From the NCBI GenBank assembly GCA_029946105.1, contig JAQSDW010000089.1:1-44359 (forward strand): a DNA stretch of 44,359 nucleotides, read 5' to 3'. The notes under the pieces are model-generated. The model worked only from the letters and a program-made list of their open reading frames with translations, searched no databases and was not told the DNA's origin. The position numbers and the translations under genes are program-made. This stretch comes from Reyranella sp. Its GTDB lineage: Bacteria; Pseudomonadota; Alphaproteobacteria; Reyranellales; Reyranellaceae. Of the stretch, positions 1 through 8,540 are shown one piece after another (position 1 is the stretch's first letter; each line of letters begins with the position of its first letter).

Positions 1-2
1 CG

Positions 3-836
3 CTGGTCGTCTTCACCGGCCTCGTGGGCGTCCTGATCGCGCCGGTCCATACGCATCCTTTCACCGCGGCGCTCGCGGTGCTGGCGATCGCGCTCGGCTC
101 CGGCGCTGCCGGCGCGATCAACATGTGGTACGAGCGCGATCTCGATGCCTTGATGGCACGCACGCGCAACCGGCCGCTGCCGGCGGGCCGGGTGGCGCCC
201 GACGATGCGCTGGGCCTGGGCGTCCTGCTGTCGATCTTCTCCGTCCTGCTGATGTCGGTTGCCACCAACTTCATGGCCGCGGCGCTGCTCGCGGCGGCCA
301 TCCTGTTCTATGTCTTCATCTACACGATCTGGCTGAAGCGTCGCACGCCGCAGAACATCGTGATCGGCGGCGCCGCCGGCGCCTTCCCGCCGATGATCGG
401 CTGGGCCGCTGCGACCGGCGACGTTTCAGCCGTGGGCATCGCGCTCTTCCTGCTGATCTTCCTGTGGACGCCGCCGCACTTCTGGGCGCTGGCGCTCTAT
501 CGCAGCGACGATTATCGCCGCGCCGGCGTTCCGATGCTGCCGGTGGTCGCGGGCCCGCGCGAGACCAAGCGGCAGATGCTGCTCTACACGCTGATCCTGA
601 CGCCGGTGGCGCTGGCGCCGACGCTGCTGGGCGCCGTCGGCTGGCTCTACGGCACCGTTGCGTTGACGTTGTCCGTCGTGTTCATCGGCCATGCCGTTGC
701 CGTGTGGCGCACTGCCGACGACACGACCGGTTTTGGCGCGGCACGGCGCATGTTCCGCTTTTCGCTGCTCTATCTCGCGGTCCTGTTCGCGGCCCTGCCG
801 CTCGATGGGCTTCTCGAGCGGATCCTCGTCGGATGA
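3..836 (+). CDS. ctaB: Protoheme IX farnesyltransferase (heme O synthase), 5' end cut by window
   Basis: The enzyme transfers a farnesyl group to heme b to give heme O, the precursor of heme A for aa3-type cytochrome oxidase; it is an integral inner-membrane protein of the UbiA prenyltransferase family. The reading frame is open to the left edge, so about 30 N-terminal residues are missing (278 codons remain; the family is usually near 300 residues). Both UbiA signatures are visible: NMWYERDLDALMART with its spaced aspartates near the start, and YRSDDYRRAG about 170 residues in, between strongly hydrophobic segments. The stop overlaps the start of the next gene (ATGA at 833-836), and ctaG and ctaE follow, which supports the assignment over other UbiA enzymes. 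Confidence 0.95.
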   Translation: MVVFTGLVGVLIAPVHTHPFTAALAVLAIALGSGAAGAINMWYERDLDALMARTRNRPLPAGRVAPDDALGLGVLLSIFSVLLMSVATNFMAAALLAAAILFYVFIYTIWLKRRTPQNIVIGGAAGAFPPMIGWAAATGDVSAVGIALFLLIFLWTPPHFWALALYRSDDYRRAGVPMLPVVAGPRETKRQMLLYTLILTPVALAPTLLGAVGWLYGTVALTLSVVFIGHAVAVWRTADDTTGFGAARRMFRFSLLYLAVLFAALPLDGLLERILVG

Positions 837-985
837 GCGAGGCCATGGTCGAAGACCGCCGGCCCGGCGACACCGACCTGCACCGCCGCCAGCGGGGCAA
901 GAACCTGGTCGTCGCGGGCTTCCTCATCGTGATGGTCGTGCTGTTCTTCGTCCTCACCATCGTGCGGATGGGAGACAAGGCATGA
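833..985 (+). CDS. CoxF-like small single-pass membrane protein of the cox operon
   Basis: This 50-residue peptide has a charged N-terminal half rich in Arg, Asp and Glu, then one membrane segment at about residues 24-45 and a short positive tail. Size, topology and position between ctaB and ctaG match the small CoxF protein found at this place in alphaproteobacterial cytochrome oxidase operons; its biochemical role is not established. It overlaps ctaB by 4 bases (ATGA at 833) and ctaG by 4 bases (ATGA at 982), so it is probably translationally coupled to both. Conservation of location and the tight overlaps argue that it is a real gene despite its length. An assembly or stability role in oxidase biogenesis is an inference. 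Confidence 0.8.
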   Translation: MSEAMVEDRRPGDTDLHRRQRGKNLVVAGFLIVMVVLFFVLTIVRMGDKA

Positions 986-1575
986 CGCCGGACTTCGGCC
1001 GGAAGAATGCCCGGCTCGCCGGCTGGCTGGCTGCCGTCTCGATCGGGATGATCGGTCTCGCCTATGCCTCGTCGCCACTCTACGACCTGTTCTGCCGGAC
1101 CACCGGCTTCGGCGGCACCCCGGTCGTGGCCCAACCGGGCGAACGGCCGGTGCTCGACCGCACCGTCAAGATCCGCTTCGATTCGAACGTCGATTCCAAC
1201 CTGCCCTGGCGCTTCGAACCGCTGGAGCGCGAGGTCAAGGTCCGTTTGGGCGAGGAGCGGCTGGTCCATTACCGCGTGACCAACGTCTCGCAGCGGCCGA
1301 TCGTCGGCACGTCGGTGTACAACGTGACGCCCGAGCCGGCAGGTCCGTGGTTCAACAAGCTTCAATGCTTCTGCTTCACCGAGCAGTTGCTGCAGCCCGG
1401 GCAGTCGGTCGAATTGCCCGTGGTGTTTTTCGTCGATCCCGAACTCGACAAGGATCGGCGCTACGACAACATCCGCACAATCACGCTCTCCTATACTTTC
1501 TACGAGGCGAAGACGGAGCGGGCGAAGACATTGCTCGGCGGTATCCCCGCCAACGGAACTGGAAAGGGTGGATGA
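982..1575 (+). CDS. ctaG: Cytochrome c oxidase assembly protein CtaG/Cox11 (CuB insertion)
   Basis: CtaG is a membrane-anchored periplasmic copper chaperone that delivers copper to the CuB site of oxidase subunit I. The 197-residue protein has one N-terminal membrane segment (about 12-30) followed by a periplasmic beta-rich domain. The copper-binding CFCF motif is present, with cysteines at about 129 and 131, and the conserved early cysteine is at about 38 in YDLFCRTTG. Length fits the family (about 190-200). The chosen ATG overlaps the stop of the small upstream gene; an open frame continues further upstream but is antisense-like noise inside ctaB. It overlaps ctaE through ATGA at 1572. Confidence 0.96.
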   Translation: MTPDFGRKNARLAGWLAAVSIGMIGLAYASSPLYDLFCRTTGFGGTPVVAQPGERPVLDRTVKIRFDSNVDSNLPWRFEPLEREVKVRLGEERLVHYRVTNVSQRPIVGTSVYNVTPEPAGPWFNKLQCFCFTEQLLQPGQSVELPVVFFVDPELDKDRRYDNIRTITLSYTFYEAKTERAKTLLGGIPANGTGKGG

Positions 1576-2450
1576 ACATGTCCGAAGGCACACCGAAGCA
1601 TCCGTATCATCTCGTCGATCCCAGCCCATGGCCGGCGATCGGCGCCATCGGTGCGCTGATGCTGGCGATGGGCGCGGCCCTCGGGATGCATCCCGACATG
1701 CTCGGCAAGGGCGCGGAGAGCGTCGTCAAGATGGTCGACTGGTGGATCGTGGCCCCAGGCTTTCTCGTCATCTTCGCCGTGATGTGGTGGTGGTGGCGCG
1801 ACGTCATCGTCGAGTCGCGCACGTTCCACACACCGGTGGTCCAGCTCGGCCTGCGCTACGGCATGATCCTGTTCATCGCCTCGGAAGTGCTGTTCTTCGC
1901 GGCCTTCTTCTGGGCGTTCTTCGACGCGTCGCTCTACCCGGGCTCGCCCGAGATGCCGGTGCGTGCCGAGGTCACGGGCGGCGTCTGGCCGCCCAAGGGC
2001 ATCAAGATCATCGCCCCGTTCGACCTGCCGCTGATGAACACGTTGATCCTGCTGCTCTCGGGCACCACGGTCACCTGGGCTCATCACGCCATCGTCGAGG
2101 GCAACAAGCGCGATGCCGTGCGCGGCCTGGTGCTGACCGTGGCTCTGGGCGTCTGCTTCACGGGCATCCAGCTCTACGAATACCTGCATGCGCCATTCGG
2201 CTTCCGCGACGGCATCTATTCGTCGACCTTCTTCATGGCGACCGGCTTCCACGGCTTCCATGTCTTCGTCGGCACGACCTTCCTGCTCGTCTGCCTGTTC
2301 CGGGCGATGGATGGCCAGTTCAAGCCCAAGCAGCATTTCGGCTTCGAGGCTGCCGCCTGGTACTGGCATTTCGTCGATGTGGTCTGGCTGTTCCTGTTCT
2401 TCTGCATCTACTGGTGGGGTGCCGGGAACGCACCGATCGCGCTGCACTGA
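1572..2450 (+). CDS. ctaE: Cytochrome c oxidase subunit III
   Basis: Subunit III is a seven-helix membrane subunit of aa3-type cytochrome c oxidase that stabilises the catalytic core and its proton-uptake path. The 292-residue protein carries family blocks such as VQLGLRYGMILFIASEVLFF with the conserved membrane glutamate, NTLILLLSGTTVTWAHHAI, TGFHGFHVFVGT and the C-terminal WYWHFVDVVWLFLF. Two start codons are possible, 1572 (ATGA overlap with ctaG) and 1578; the purine-rich GGAAAGG at 1561-1567 serves either. Subunits I and II are not in the window and presumably lie upstream of ctaB. A strong terminator follows at 2474-2507, so this is the last gene of the main oxidase transcript. Confidence 0.97.
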   Translation: MNMSEGTPKHPYHLVDPSPWPAIGAIGALMLAMGAALGMHPDMLGKGAESVVKMVDWWIVAPGFLVIFAVMWWWWRDVIVESRTFHTPVVQLGLRYGMILFIASEVLFFAAFFWAFFDASLYPGSPEMPVRAEVTGGVWPPKGIKIIAPFDLPLMNTLILLLSGTTVTWAHHAIVEGNKRDAVRGLVLTVALGVCFTGIQLYEYLHAPFGFRDGIYSSTFFMATGFHGFHVFVGTTFLLVCLFRAMDGQFKPKQHFGFEAAAWYWHFVDVVWLFLFFCIYWWGAGNAPIALH

Positions 2451-2473
2451 CCGCTTGAAGCGGACTATCCTAG

Positions 2474-2507
2474 GAACCGCCGGGCGCTCCCCGGCGGTTC
2501 TCCTTTT
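2474..2507 (+). terminator. Rho-independent terminator after ctaE
   Basis: A perfect 11-base-pair stem (GAACCGCCGGG at 2474-2484 with CCCGGCGGTTC at 2490-2500) closes a 5-base loop and is followed by TCCTTTT. It lies 23 bases after the ctaE stop and 12 bases before the DUF983 start. It should end or attenuate the oxidase transcript, leaving the DUF983/SURF1 genes to read-through or to their own promoter. Confidence 0.85.
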
Positions 2508-2518
2508 GGGAGCACGAA

Positions 2519-2881
2519 ATGTCCGAGTGGCCACGCCAATCGCCGCCCGACGTTGCGCTCCGCGGCGCCTGTCCGCGCTGTGGCCGCGGCCGGCTGTTCC
2601 GCGGTCTGCTGACCGTCGTCGATCGCTGCCCGGTGTGCGATCTCGACCTCAGGGGAAACGACGCCGGTGACGGGCCGGCCGTGTTCGTGATCCTGGGCCT
2701 GGGTGCGATCACCATGATCCTCGTCTTCTGGGTCGAGTTCCGCTTCGAGCCACCATGGTGGCTGCACGTGCTGATCTGGGGACCGCTCACCTTCGGCTTG
2801 GCGGTGTGGTTCCTGCGTGTTCTGAAGGCACTCTTGATCGCCCAGCAGTATACCCACCGCTCGACCGCGCTCGACGAATAG
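2519..2881 (+). CDS. DUF983 zinc-ribbon membrane protein of the cox locus
   Basis: This 120-residue protein starts with a zinc-ribbon-like pair, CPRCGRGRLF at about 18-27 and CPVCDLDL at about 40-47, followed by two membrane helices (about 60-76 and 80-103). This is the DUF983 family, often placed between oxidase subunit III and SURF1 in Alphaproteobacteria; its biochemical activity is unknown. The GGGAGC sequence just before the ATG is a reasonable ribosome-binding site. The gene is 10 bases before surf1 and almost certainly co-transcribed with it. A role in oxidase or heme/copper maturation is inferred from location only. Confidence 0.9.
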   Translation: MSEWPRQSPPDVALRGACPRCGRGRLFRGLLTVVDRCPVCDLDLRGNDAGDGPAVFVILGLGAITMILVFWVEFRFEPPWWLHVLIWGPLTFGLAVWFLRVLKALLIAQQYTHRSTALDE

Positions 2882-2891
2882 GGAAATCGGG

Positions 2892-3635
2892 ATGATCAAG
2901 TTGAGGCCGGCCCTGTGGCCAACGCTCATTTCGTTGCCGATCCTGGTGCTGTCGCTGGGCCTGGGCTTCTGGCAGATGGAGCGCCGCGAGTGGAAGCGCG
3001 ACATCCTCGACCGCATCGCCGTGAACCAGGCGGCGGCACCCTTGTCGCTCGACGAACTGCTGCGCGGTGATCCGTTGCGCCACGAATACGGCCGCGTGAA
3101 GCTCGCCGGATCGTTCCTGCACGACAAGGAGTTCCATCTCGCCGCGCGCAGTCTCAAGAACAATGTCGGGATCCAGCTCGTGACGGCTTTCAAGACCGAC
3201 GACGGAAAAATCGTACTGTTCGATCGCGGCTGGGTTCCCTCGGAAAAGAAGGAACCGGCGAAGCGGGCCGAAGCCCAGGCCGCCGGCCGGGTCGAGTTCA
3301 CCGGTATCGTCCGCCGCAACCAGAAGCAGGGCCAGTTCACGCCGGACAACGTGCCGGACAAGAACGTCTGGTTCCATGTCGACGTGCCGCTGATGCGCCG
3401 TCTGGCGGGTGCGCCGCCCGATCCCAGGCTCGACGCCTTCTTCCTCGACGCCGATGCCACGCCCAATCCGGGCGGCGTGCCGATCGGCGGCCAGACGCGC
3501 CTCGACATCCCCAACGACCATCTGAAGTACGCCATCACCTGGTTCCTGATCGCGCTCGCCCTCGCCGGTGTCTATCTGGCCTACCATTGGGAAAATGGGT
3601 GGTTGGAAATCTCCGGACGCAGGAAGTCCAAATGA
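2892..3635 (+). CDS. SURF1 family cytochrome oxidase biogenesis protein
   Basis: SURF1 proteins help assemble aa3 cytochrome oxidase, with heme a binding proposed in bacterial homologues. The 247-residue sequence has the expected two-helix topology: an N-terminal membrane segment (about 9-27, ending LGFWQMERREWK), a periplasmic domain with the conserved FDRGWVP block, and a C-terminal membrane segment (about 215-235) with YAITWFLIALALAGVYLAYH. The stop overlaps the start of the next gene (ATGA at 3632), an M32 peptidase with no obvious tie to respiration. Confidence 0.95.
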   Translation: MIKLRPALWPTLISLPILVLSLGLGFWQMERREWKRDILDRIAVNQAAAPLSLDELLRGDPLRHEYGRVKLAGSFLHDKEFHLAARSLKNNVGIQLVTAFKTDDGKIVLFDRGWVPSEKKEPAKRAEAQAAGRVEFTGIVRRNQKQGQFTPDNVPDKNVWFHVDVPLMRRLAGAPPDPRLDAFFLDADATPNPGGVPIGGQTRLDIPNDHLKYAITWFLIALALAGVYLAYHWENGWLEISGRRKSK

Positions 3636-5134
3636 TCGCCAACGATCCCTATGCCGAGCTCGAACGCCGCTTCGCGAGACTGAGTGCCGTCGGCCGGGCG
3701 TCTGCCATCCTGAATTGGGACCGCTCGACCATGATGCCGGATGGTGCCAGCGAGGATCGCGCCGACCAGCTCGCGACGTTGGGCGTCATCGCCCACGAGA
3801 TCATCGCTTCACCGGAGATGCCGGATCTGCTGTCGCGCGCGGAAGAGGGCAGGGCTGCGCTCGATCCCTGGCAGGCCGCCAACCTGCGTGAGATGCGCCG
3901 GTCATGGGTGCACGAGAGCGCTTTGCCGTCCGAGCTCGTCGAGGCACGCACGCGTGCCTGTTCGGCCTGCGAGCATGCCTGGCGGATGGCCAGGAAGAAC
4001 GCCGACTTCAAGTCGCTGCTGCCCAGCTTGCAGGAAGTGCTGACGATCATGCGCCGGGTCGGCGAGGCCAAGGCGGCCGCCCTCGGGACGTCGCTCTACG
4101 ATGCGCTACTCGACGAATTCGAACCGGGCGGCCGCTCAGTGCGTGTCGACGTGCTGTTCGACGAGCTGCGTGCTTTCCTGCCGGATCTGCTCGGCCGCGT
4201 TCTCGAACGCCAGCGCCGCGCACCCGCGCCGCTCGCCCTCGAGGGGCCGTTCCCGGTCGACGCCCAGCGCCGGCTCGGCGAGGAGCTGATCCGCAACATC
4301 GGCTTCGATTTTCATCACGGACGGCTCGATGTGTCGGCCCATCCCTTCACCGGCGGCACCGCCGACGACGTGCGCATCACCACGCGCTATGACGAGGCCG
4401 ATTTCGCCCGCTCCCTGATGGGCGTGCTGCACGAGACCGGGCACGGGCTCTACGAAGCGGGTCTGCCGCGCGCGTGGCGGCGTCAGCCGGTCGGCAATGC
4501 GCGCGGCATGGTGCTGCACGAGAGCCAGTCGCTGCTGATGGAGATGCAGGCCTGCCGCTCCGACGCTTTCGTCGAGTTCGCCGCCCCGCGCATGCGCGCA
4601 GCTTTCGGCAAGGACGGACCGGCCTGGACCGAAGGCAACATCCATCGGCTCTACACGCGCGTGGCGCCGGGCTTCATCCGGGTCGATGCGGACGAAGTGA
4701 CCTACCCGCTGCACATCATGCTGCGCTACCGGCTCGAGCGCGCGATGCTGGCGGGCGATCTGGCGCTGGCCGACCTGCCGGGCGCCTGGAACGACGGCAT
4801 GCGGGAATTGCTGGGCGTGGCGCCACCCGACGACGCCGTGGGTTGCCTGCAGGACATCCATTGGCCGGACGGCGGATGGGGCTATTTCCCGACCTACACG
4901 ATGGGCGCCCTGGCAGCCGCACAGCTCTTCGCCGCCGCCCGCCGGGCCGTGCCCGGCCTGCTGGAGGCCATCGCAAAGGGCGATTTCACCCCCTTGCTGG
5001 GCTGGCTGCGGGCCAACGTGCATGGCAAGGGCTCGATTGCCGGAACCGATGAGATCCTGACGGCGGCCACCGGCTCGGGCCTGGGCGTCGCGGCTTTCAA
5101 GGCACATCTGGAAAGCCGCTACCTCTCGGCGTAA
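3632..5134 (+). CDS. Carboxypeptidase Taq-type metallopeptidase (M32 family)
   Basis: M32 enzymes are cytosolic zinc carboxypeptidases that remove C-terminal residues with broad specificity. The 500-residue length is typical. The catalytic HEXXH motif is HETGH at about residues 267-271, followed by the family segment HESQSLLMEMQACRS, whose glutamate supplies the third zinc ligand. The N-terminal ILNWDRSTMMPDGA is also characteristic of the family. I chose the ATG at 3632 because it overlaps the SURF1 stop by four bases; a longer open frame starts at 3587 inside SURF1 and is less likely. The gene looks co-transcribed with surf1 and the DUF1272 gene downstream. Confidence 0.95.
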   Translation: MIANDPYAELERRFARLSAVGRASAILNWDRSTMMPDGASEDRADQLATLGVIAHEIIASPEMPDLLSRAEEGRAALDPWQAANLREMRRSWVHESALPSELVEARTRACSACEHAWRMARKNADFKSLLPSLQEVLTIMRRVGEAKAAALGTSLYDALLDEFEPGGRSVRVDVLFDELRAFLPDLLGRVLERQRRAPAPLALEGPFPVDAQRRLGEELIRNIGFDFHHGRLDVSAHPFTGGTADDVRITTRYDEADFARSLMGVLHETGHGLYEAGLPRAWRRQPVGNARGMVLHESQSLLMEMQACRSDAFVEFAAPRMRAAFGKDGPAWTEGNIHRLYTRVAPGFIRVDADEVTYPLHIMLRYRLERAMLAGDLALADLPGAWNDGMRELLGVAPPDDAVGCLQDIHWPDGGWGYFPTYTMGALAAAQLFAAARRAVPGLLEAIAKGDFTPLLGWLRANVHGKGSIAGTDEILTAATGSGLGVAAFKAHLESRYLSA

Positions 5135-5143
5135 GAGAGAGCC

Positions 5144-5395
5144 ATGCTCGACCTCCGCCCCAATTGCGAATGCTGCGACAAGGACCTGCCCAACGGCGCG
5201 TCCGACGCTCTGATCTGCACCTTCGAGTGCACATTTTGCGCGGACTGCGCACGAACTCGTCTGGGCGGCGATTGCCCGAACTGCGGCGGCGATCTGGTGA
5301 AGCGCCCGACCCGCCCCGAGAAGATGCTGGCCAAGCATCCAGCCTCCACCAAGCGTGTCCGCAAGGACCACGAGGCCTGCCGCCAGGTGGCATGA
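5144..5395 (+). CDS. DUF1272 small zinc-binding protein
   Basis: This 83-residue cytosolic protein is rich in paired cysteines: CECC near residues 8-11, CTFECTFCADC near 24-34, and CPNCGG near 43-48. These would bind one or two zinc ions. The pattern, the opening MLDLRPNCE and the ending with RPxxMLAKHPAS fit the DUF1272 family, of unknown function. The start has a purine-rich GAGAGA just upstream, and the gene begins 9 bases after the M32 peptidase. It may be co-transcribed with its upstream neighbours; no specific role can be inferred. Confidence 0.88.
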   Translation: MLDLRPNCECCDKDLPNGASDALICTFECTFCADCARTRLGGDCPNCGGDLVKRPTRPEKMLAKHPASTKRVRKDHEACRQVA

Positions 5396-5434
5396 TCCCA
5401 CCTGGCGCGACGGCCGCGTAACCGGAGCTTCATC

Positions 5435-6877
5435 TTGCGTTACATCAGCACCCGCCACGGCTCGCAGGGAGAACCTGTGCCGCTCGGCTTCGAGGACATC
5501 ATGCTCGCGGGCCTCGCCCGCGATGGCGGCCTCTATCTGCCGGCCGAGTGGCCGCACTTCTCCAAGGCCGAGATCGCCGGGCTGAAGGGCCTCGATTACA
5601 CCGAGCTCGCCTTTCGCATCATGCGGCCCTTCGTCGGCGACACCTTCGACGAAGCGACCTTCCGCCGCTTGATCGGCGAGGCCTACGCTTCGTTCGAGAC
5701 GCCGGATGTGGCGCCCGTGAAGGCGCTCGGCGATTCGGGCCTGCACCTGATGGAGCTGTTCCACGGCCCGACGCTCGCCTTCAAGGACGTGGCGCTGCAG
5801 CTGCTCGGTCGCATGCTCGACCACACGCTGACCGCCAGGAACCGGCATGCCACAATCGTCGGCGCCACGTCGGGCGATACCGGCTCGGCGGCCATCGAGG
5901 CGGTGCGCGATCGCAAGACGATCGACATCTTCATGCTCTTCCCGCATGGCCGGGTGAGCGAGGTGCAGCGCCGGCAGATGACCACGGTGCTGGCGCCCAA
6001 CGTACACAACATCGCCATCCAGGGCACGTTCGACGACTGCCAGGACCTCGCCAAGGCCTGCTTCAACGATCTCGCCTTCCGCGACCGTCATGCGTTGACG
6101 GCGGTGAACTCGATCAACTTCGCCCGCGTAATGGCGCAGATCGTCTACTACTTCTGGGCCGCCCTGAAACTCGGCGCGCCCGAACGTCCCGTGGCCTTCG
6201 CGGTGCCCAGCGGCAACTTCGGCAACGTCTACGCCGGCTACGCCGCCAGGCAGATGGGCCTTCCGGTGTCGCACTTCGTGGTCGGCGCCAACAGCAACGA
6301 CATCCTGGCCCGTTTCTTCGATTCGGGCGTCATGACCATGTCGGAGGTCGTGCCGACCTACAGCCCGAGCATGGATATCCAGGTGTCGAGCAACTTCGAG
6401 CGCCTGCTGTTCGATCTCTACGACCGCAACGGCGTCACCCTGGCCGATGCCATGACGGCCTTCCGCAGCACCGGCACGCTCAAGGTCGGCGCCAATGCGC
6501 TCGCGGGCGTGCGCCAGCTCTTCGACGCCGGCCGGGTCGACGAGCCCGGCACGCTGGCGGCTATCGCCGATTGCCGCCGCCGCTTCGGCGAGACCATCGA
6601 TCCGCATACGGCGGTGGGCTATGTCGTGGCGCAGCAGCATCGCCGCGACACCTCGGTGCCGATGGTCGTGCTGGCCACCGCGCATCCCGCCAAGTTTCCG
6701 GACGCCGTCGCCAGGGCAATCGGCGAGCGGCCGAAGCTGCCGTCGAAGCTCGGCGACCTCATGGACCGTGCCGAGCGTGTCGATGGACTGCCCAACAACG
6801 TGGAGGCACTCAAGGCGATGATCGACGAACGGAGAGCAACGGCCGTGGCCCCCGTCCGCGCCAAGGTGCGGTCATGA
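5435..6877 (+). CDS. thrC: Threonine synthase
   Basis: ThrC converts O-phospho-L-homoserine to L-threonine with pyridoxal phosphate, the last step of threonine synthesis. The 480-residue sequence belongs to the long bacterial form. The PLP-binding lysine is K117 in GPTLAFKDVALQLL, preceded by LMELFHGPT; the phosphate-binding ATSGDTGSAA loop and the SGNFGNVYAGY segment follow. The start is a TTG: the first residues RYISTRHGS match the conserved ThrC N-terminus, and no ATG lies nearby. It overlaps the next gene by four bases (ATGA at 6874). ThrC next to an M16 peptidase is a recurrent alphaproteobacterial pair. Confidence 0.97.
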   Translation: MRYISTRHGSQGEPVPLGFEDIMLAGLARDGGLYLPAEWPHFSKAEIAGLKGLDYTELAFRIMRPFVGDTFDEATFRRLIGEAYASFETPDVAPVKALGDSGLHLMELFHGPTLAFKDVALQLLGRMLDHTLTARNRHATIVGATSGDTGSAAIEAVRDRKTIDIFMLFPHGRVSEVQRRQMTTVLAPNVHNIAIQGTFDDCQDLAKACFNDLAFRDRHALTAVNSINFARVMAQIVYYFWAALKLGAPERPVAFAVPSGNFGNVYAGYAARQMGLPVSHFVVGANSNDILARFFDSGVMTMSEVVPTYSPSMDIQVSSNFERLLFDLYDRNGVTLADAMTAFRSTGTLKVGANALAGVRQLFDAGRVDEPGTLAAIADCRRRFGETIDPHTAVGYVVAQQHRRDTSVPMVVLATAHPAKFPDAVARAIGERPKLPSKLGDLMDRAERVDGLPNNVEALKAMIDERRATAVAPVRAKVRS

Positions 6878-8142
6878 GCCAGGTCAAGGTCACCACCCTC
6901 GGCAACGGCCTGCGTGTCGCCGTCGACGAGATGCCGGAGGTCGAATCGGCGTCACTGGGGATCTGGGTCGCCTGCGGCACGCGGCACGAAAGCGCCGAAC
7001 TGAACGGCATGGCGCACATGCTCGAGCACATGGCCTTCAAGGGCACCAGGACGCGTAGCGCCCGCGCCATCGCCGAAGAAATCGAGAATGTCGGCGGCAG
7101 CCTCAATGCCTACACCGGCCGCGAGATGACCGCCTACCACGCCTCGGTCCTCAAGGAGGACGTGGCCCTCGGTATCGAGATGATCTCGGACATCCTGCGC
7201 AATTCAGTGTTCGATCCGGACGAGCTGCAGCGCGAGCGCGGCGTCATCCTGCAGGAGATCGGCCAGGCGCTCGACACGCCGGACGACCTGATCTTCGACC
7301 AGTTCCAGGAGACCGCGCTGCCCGGCCAGCCGCTCGGCCGGCCGGTGCTGGGCACGGCCGAATCGGTCGAGGCGATCGGCCGCGACGATCTCTTCGCCTA
7401 TCTCGCCCGCCACTACACCGCCTCCAACATGGTCCTGTCGGCGGCGGGCCGGGTCGAGCACGACCGTATCGTCGATCTCGCCGAGAAGCATTTCGGCTCG
7501 GTGCCGCGCACGCCCGCCAACGCCATCGCGCCCACGCCGCTCAGCTACGTCGGCGGCGACGGCCGCGAGACCCGCGTGCTCGAGCAGGCGCACCTCGTGC
7601 TGGGCTGCGAAGGCATCGGCTATCGCGATGCAGACTATTTTGCCCTCGCCATCTACTCGACCCTGTTCGGCGGCGGCATGTCCTCGCGCCTGTTCCAGCG
7701 CATCCGCGAGGAGCGGGGCCTGGTCTATGGCATTCACTGCTTCAACACGGCCTATGCCGACGGCGGCCTGTTCGGCATCTATGCCGGCACCGGCGAGGAC
7801 GATCTCGCCGAACTGGTGCCGGCGGTGTGCGAGGAATTCGTCGGCGTGGCCGATACGGTGCACGAGCAGGAGCTGATCCGTGCCCGTAACCAGATCAAGG
7901 CCGGCACGCTGATGGCCCTGGAATCGAGCGGGGCGCGCTGCGAACAGGCGGCGCGCCACCTGATCGTGCACGGCCGGCCGATTCCCTATGCCGAGATCGT
8001 GGCCCGGATCGAGGCGGTCGACCAGGACGCCGTGCGCCGCGTCGCGCGCCGTTTGCTGAAGGGTGAACTGACCCTGGCCGCCCTCGGCCCGATCGACGGC
8101 CTCGAAACCCTCGACCGCATCGCTGCAAGGCTCGCGGCCTGA
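6874..8142 (+). CDS. M16 family zinc peptidase (processing-peptidase-like)
   Basis: The 422-residue protein resembles the beta subunit of mitochondrial processing peptidase and its bacterial relatives. The inverted zinc motif HXXEH is HMLEH at residues 48-52 in LNGMAHMLEHMAFKGT, and the distal glutamate region follows in the ENVGGSLNAYTGREMTAY and GVILQEI segments. The C-terminal half carries the usual GGGMSSRLFQRIREERGLVY block. Natural substrates of the bacterial enzymes are mostly unknown. Translation is probably coupled to thrC through the ATGA overlap. Just downstream comes the repeat-bounded DUF559 unit, which appears to have been inserted after this gene. Confidence 0.95.
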   Translation: MSQVKVTTLGNGLRVAVDEMPEVESASLGIWVACGTRHESAELNGMAHMLEHMAFKGTRTRSARAIAEEIENVGGSLNAYTGREMTAYHASVLKEDVALGIEMISDILRNSVFDPDELQRERGVILQEIGQALDTPDDLIFDQFQETALPGQPLGRPVLGTAESVEAIGRDDLFAYLARHYTASNMVLSAAGRVEHDRIVDLAEKHFGSVPRTPANAIAPTPLSYVGGDGRETRVLEQAHLVLGCEGIGYRDADYFALAIYSTLFGGGMSSRLFQRIREERGLVYGIHCFNTAYADGGLFGIYAGTGEDDLAELVPAVCEEFVGVADTVHEQELIRARNQIKAGTLMALESSGARCEQAARHLIVHGRPIPYAEIVARIEAVDQDAVRRVARRLLKGELTLAALGPIDGLETLDRIAARLAA

Positions 8143-8169
8143 TCCTGTCGGCTTAGCTAATATCAGACT

Positions 8170-8205
8170 CCTCTCCCCCCTTGGGGGAGAGGTTGGGTGA
8201 GGGGG
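8170..8205 (+). repeat. REP-like palindrome, copy 1 (left boundary of DUF559 unit)
   Basis: A 10-base-pair stem (8170-8179 with 8183-8192) made of CCTCTCCCCC and GGGGGAGAGG is followed by a conserved tail TTGGGTGAGGGGG at 8193-8205. The stem points outward and the tail inward, towards the DUF559 gene. Three other copies of the same unit lie at 8541-8573, 11930-11966 and 11993-12027. On the minus strand this copy lies in the open frame that continues the DUF559 protein. Confidence 0.9.
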
Positions 8206-8208
8206 CGT

Positions 8209-8538
8209 GATCAACTGCTCGATTTCCGCCCATATTCCATCGGGATTCTGCACAACGTAATTCGCCCAGAAGCGAACGACACGCCAACCTTTGCGTTCCA
8301 TGGTAGCTGCTCGCCGAGCGTCGACATCCACCTGAAAAGCGTGATGATCGCCGTCAATCTCGATGACGAGTTTCAGCGATAGGCACGCGAAGTCTGCAAA
8401 GTATTGCCCGATTGGGTGCTGTCGTCGGAACTTCAGGCCGCCCATGCGGCGATCCCGTAGAAGCTCCCAGCAGATCTTCTCCGCCCGGCTTCCGTCGCGA
8501 CGCAATTCGCGACTTCTGGTGACAGCATCGTCAATCAT
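8209..8538 (-). CDS. DUF559 endonuclease-fold protein (domain extent; no stop before repeat)
   Basis: The 110-residue domain has the DUF559 pattern of Vsr-like/PD-(D/E)XK-fold putative endonucleases: E20 in SRAEKICWELLRDRR, GLKFRRQHPIGQYFADF with D49, and LVIEIDGDHH with E60 and D62, then GWRVVRFWANYVVQNPDG. The likely active-site acids are all present, so the domain is not visibly decayed. The coordinates cover the domain only: this frame has no stop at its natural end. It runs through repeat copy 1 (adding TPPHPTSPPRGERS) and stays open, antisense to the M16 gene, to 7204. The start lies three bases inside copy 2, whose GGTGAGGGG probably acts as the ribosome-binding site. The gene is thus bounded exactly by two inverted palindromes. 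Activity and true C-terminus are unknown. Confidence 0.75.
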
Positions 8539-8540
8539 GA

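Noticed and set aside
4136..6685. 849-codon open frame antisense to the M32 peptidase and thrC
   Set aside because: Covers two well-supported genes on the other strand; the translation looks random and rich in Ala, Arg, Glu and His.
8170..8205. Rho-independent terminator for the M16 gene
   Set aside because: The hairpin is strong, but no T-run follows and the identical unit recurs three times, so it is better described as a repeat; it may still act as a transcript end.
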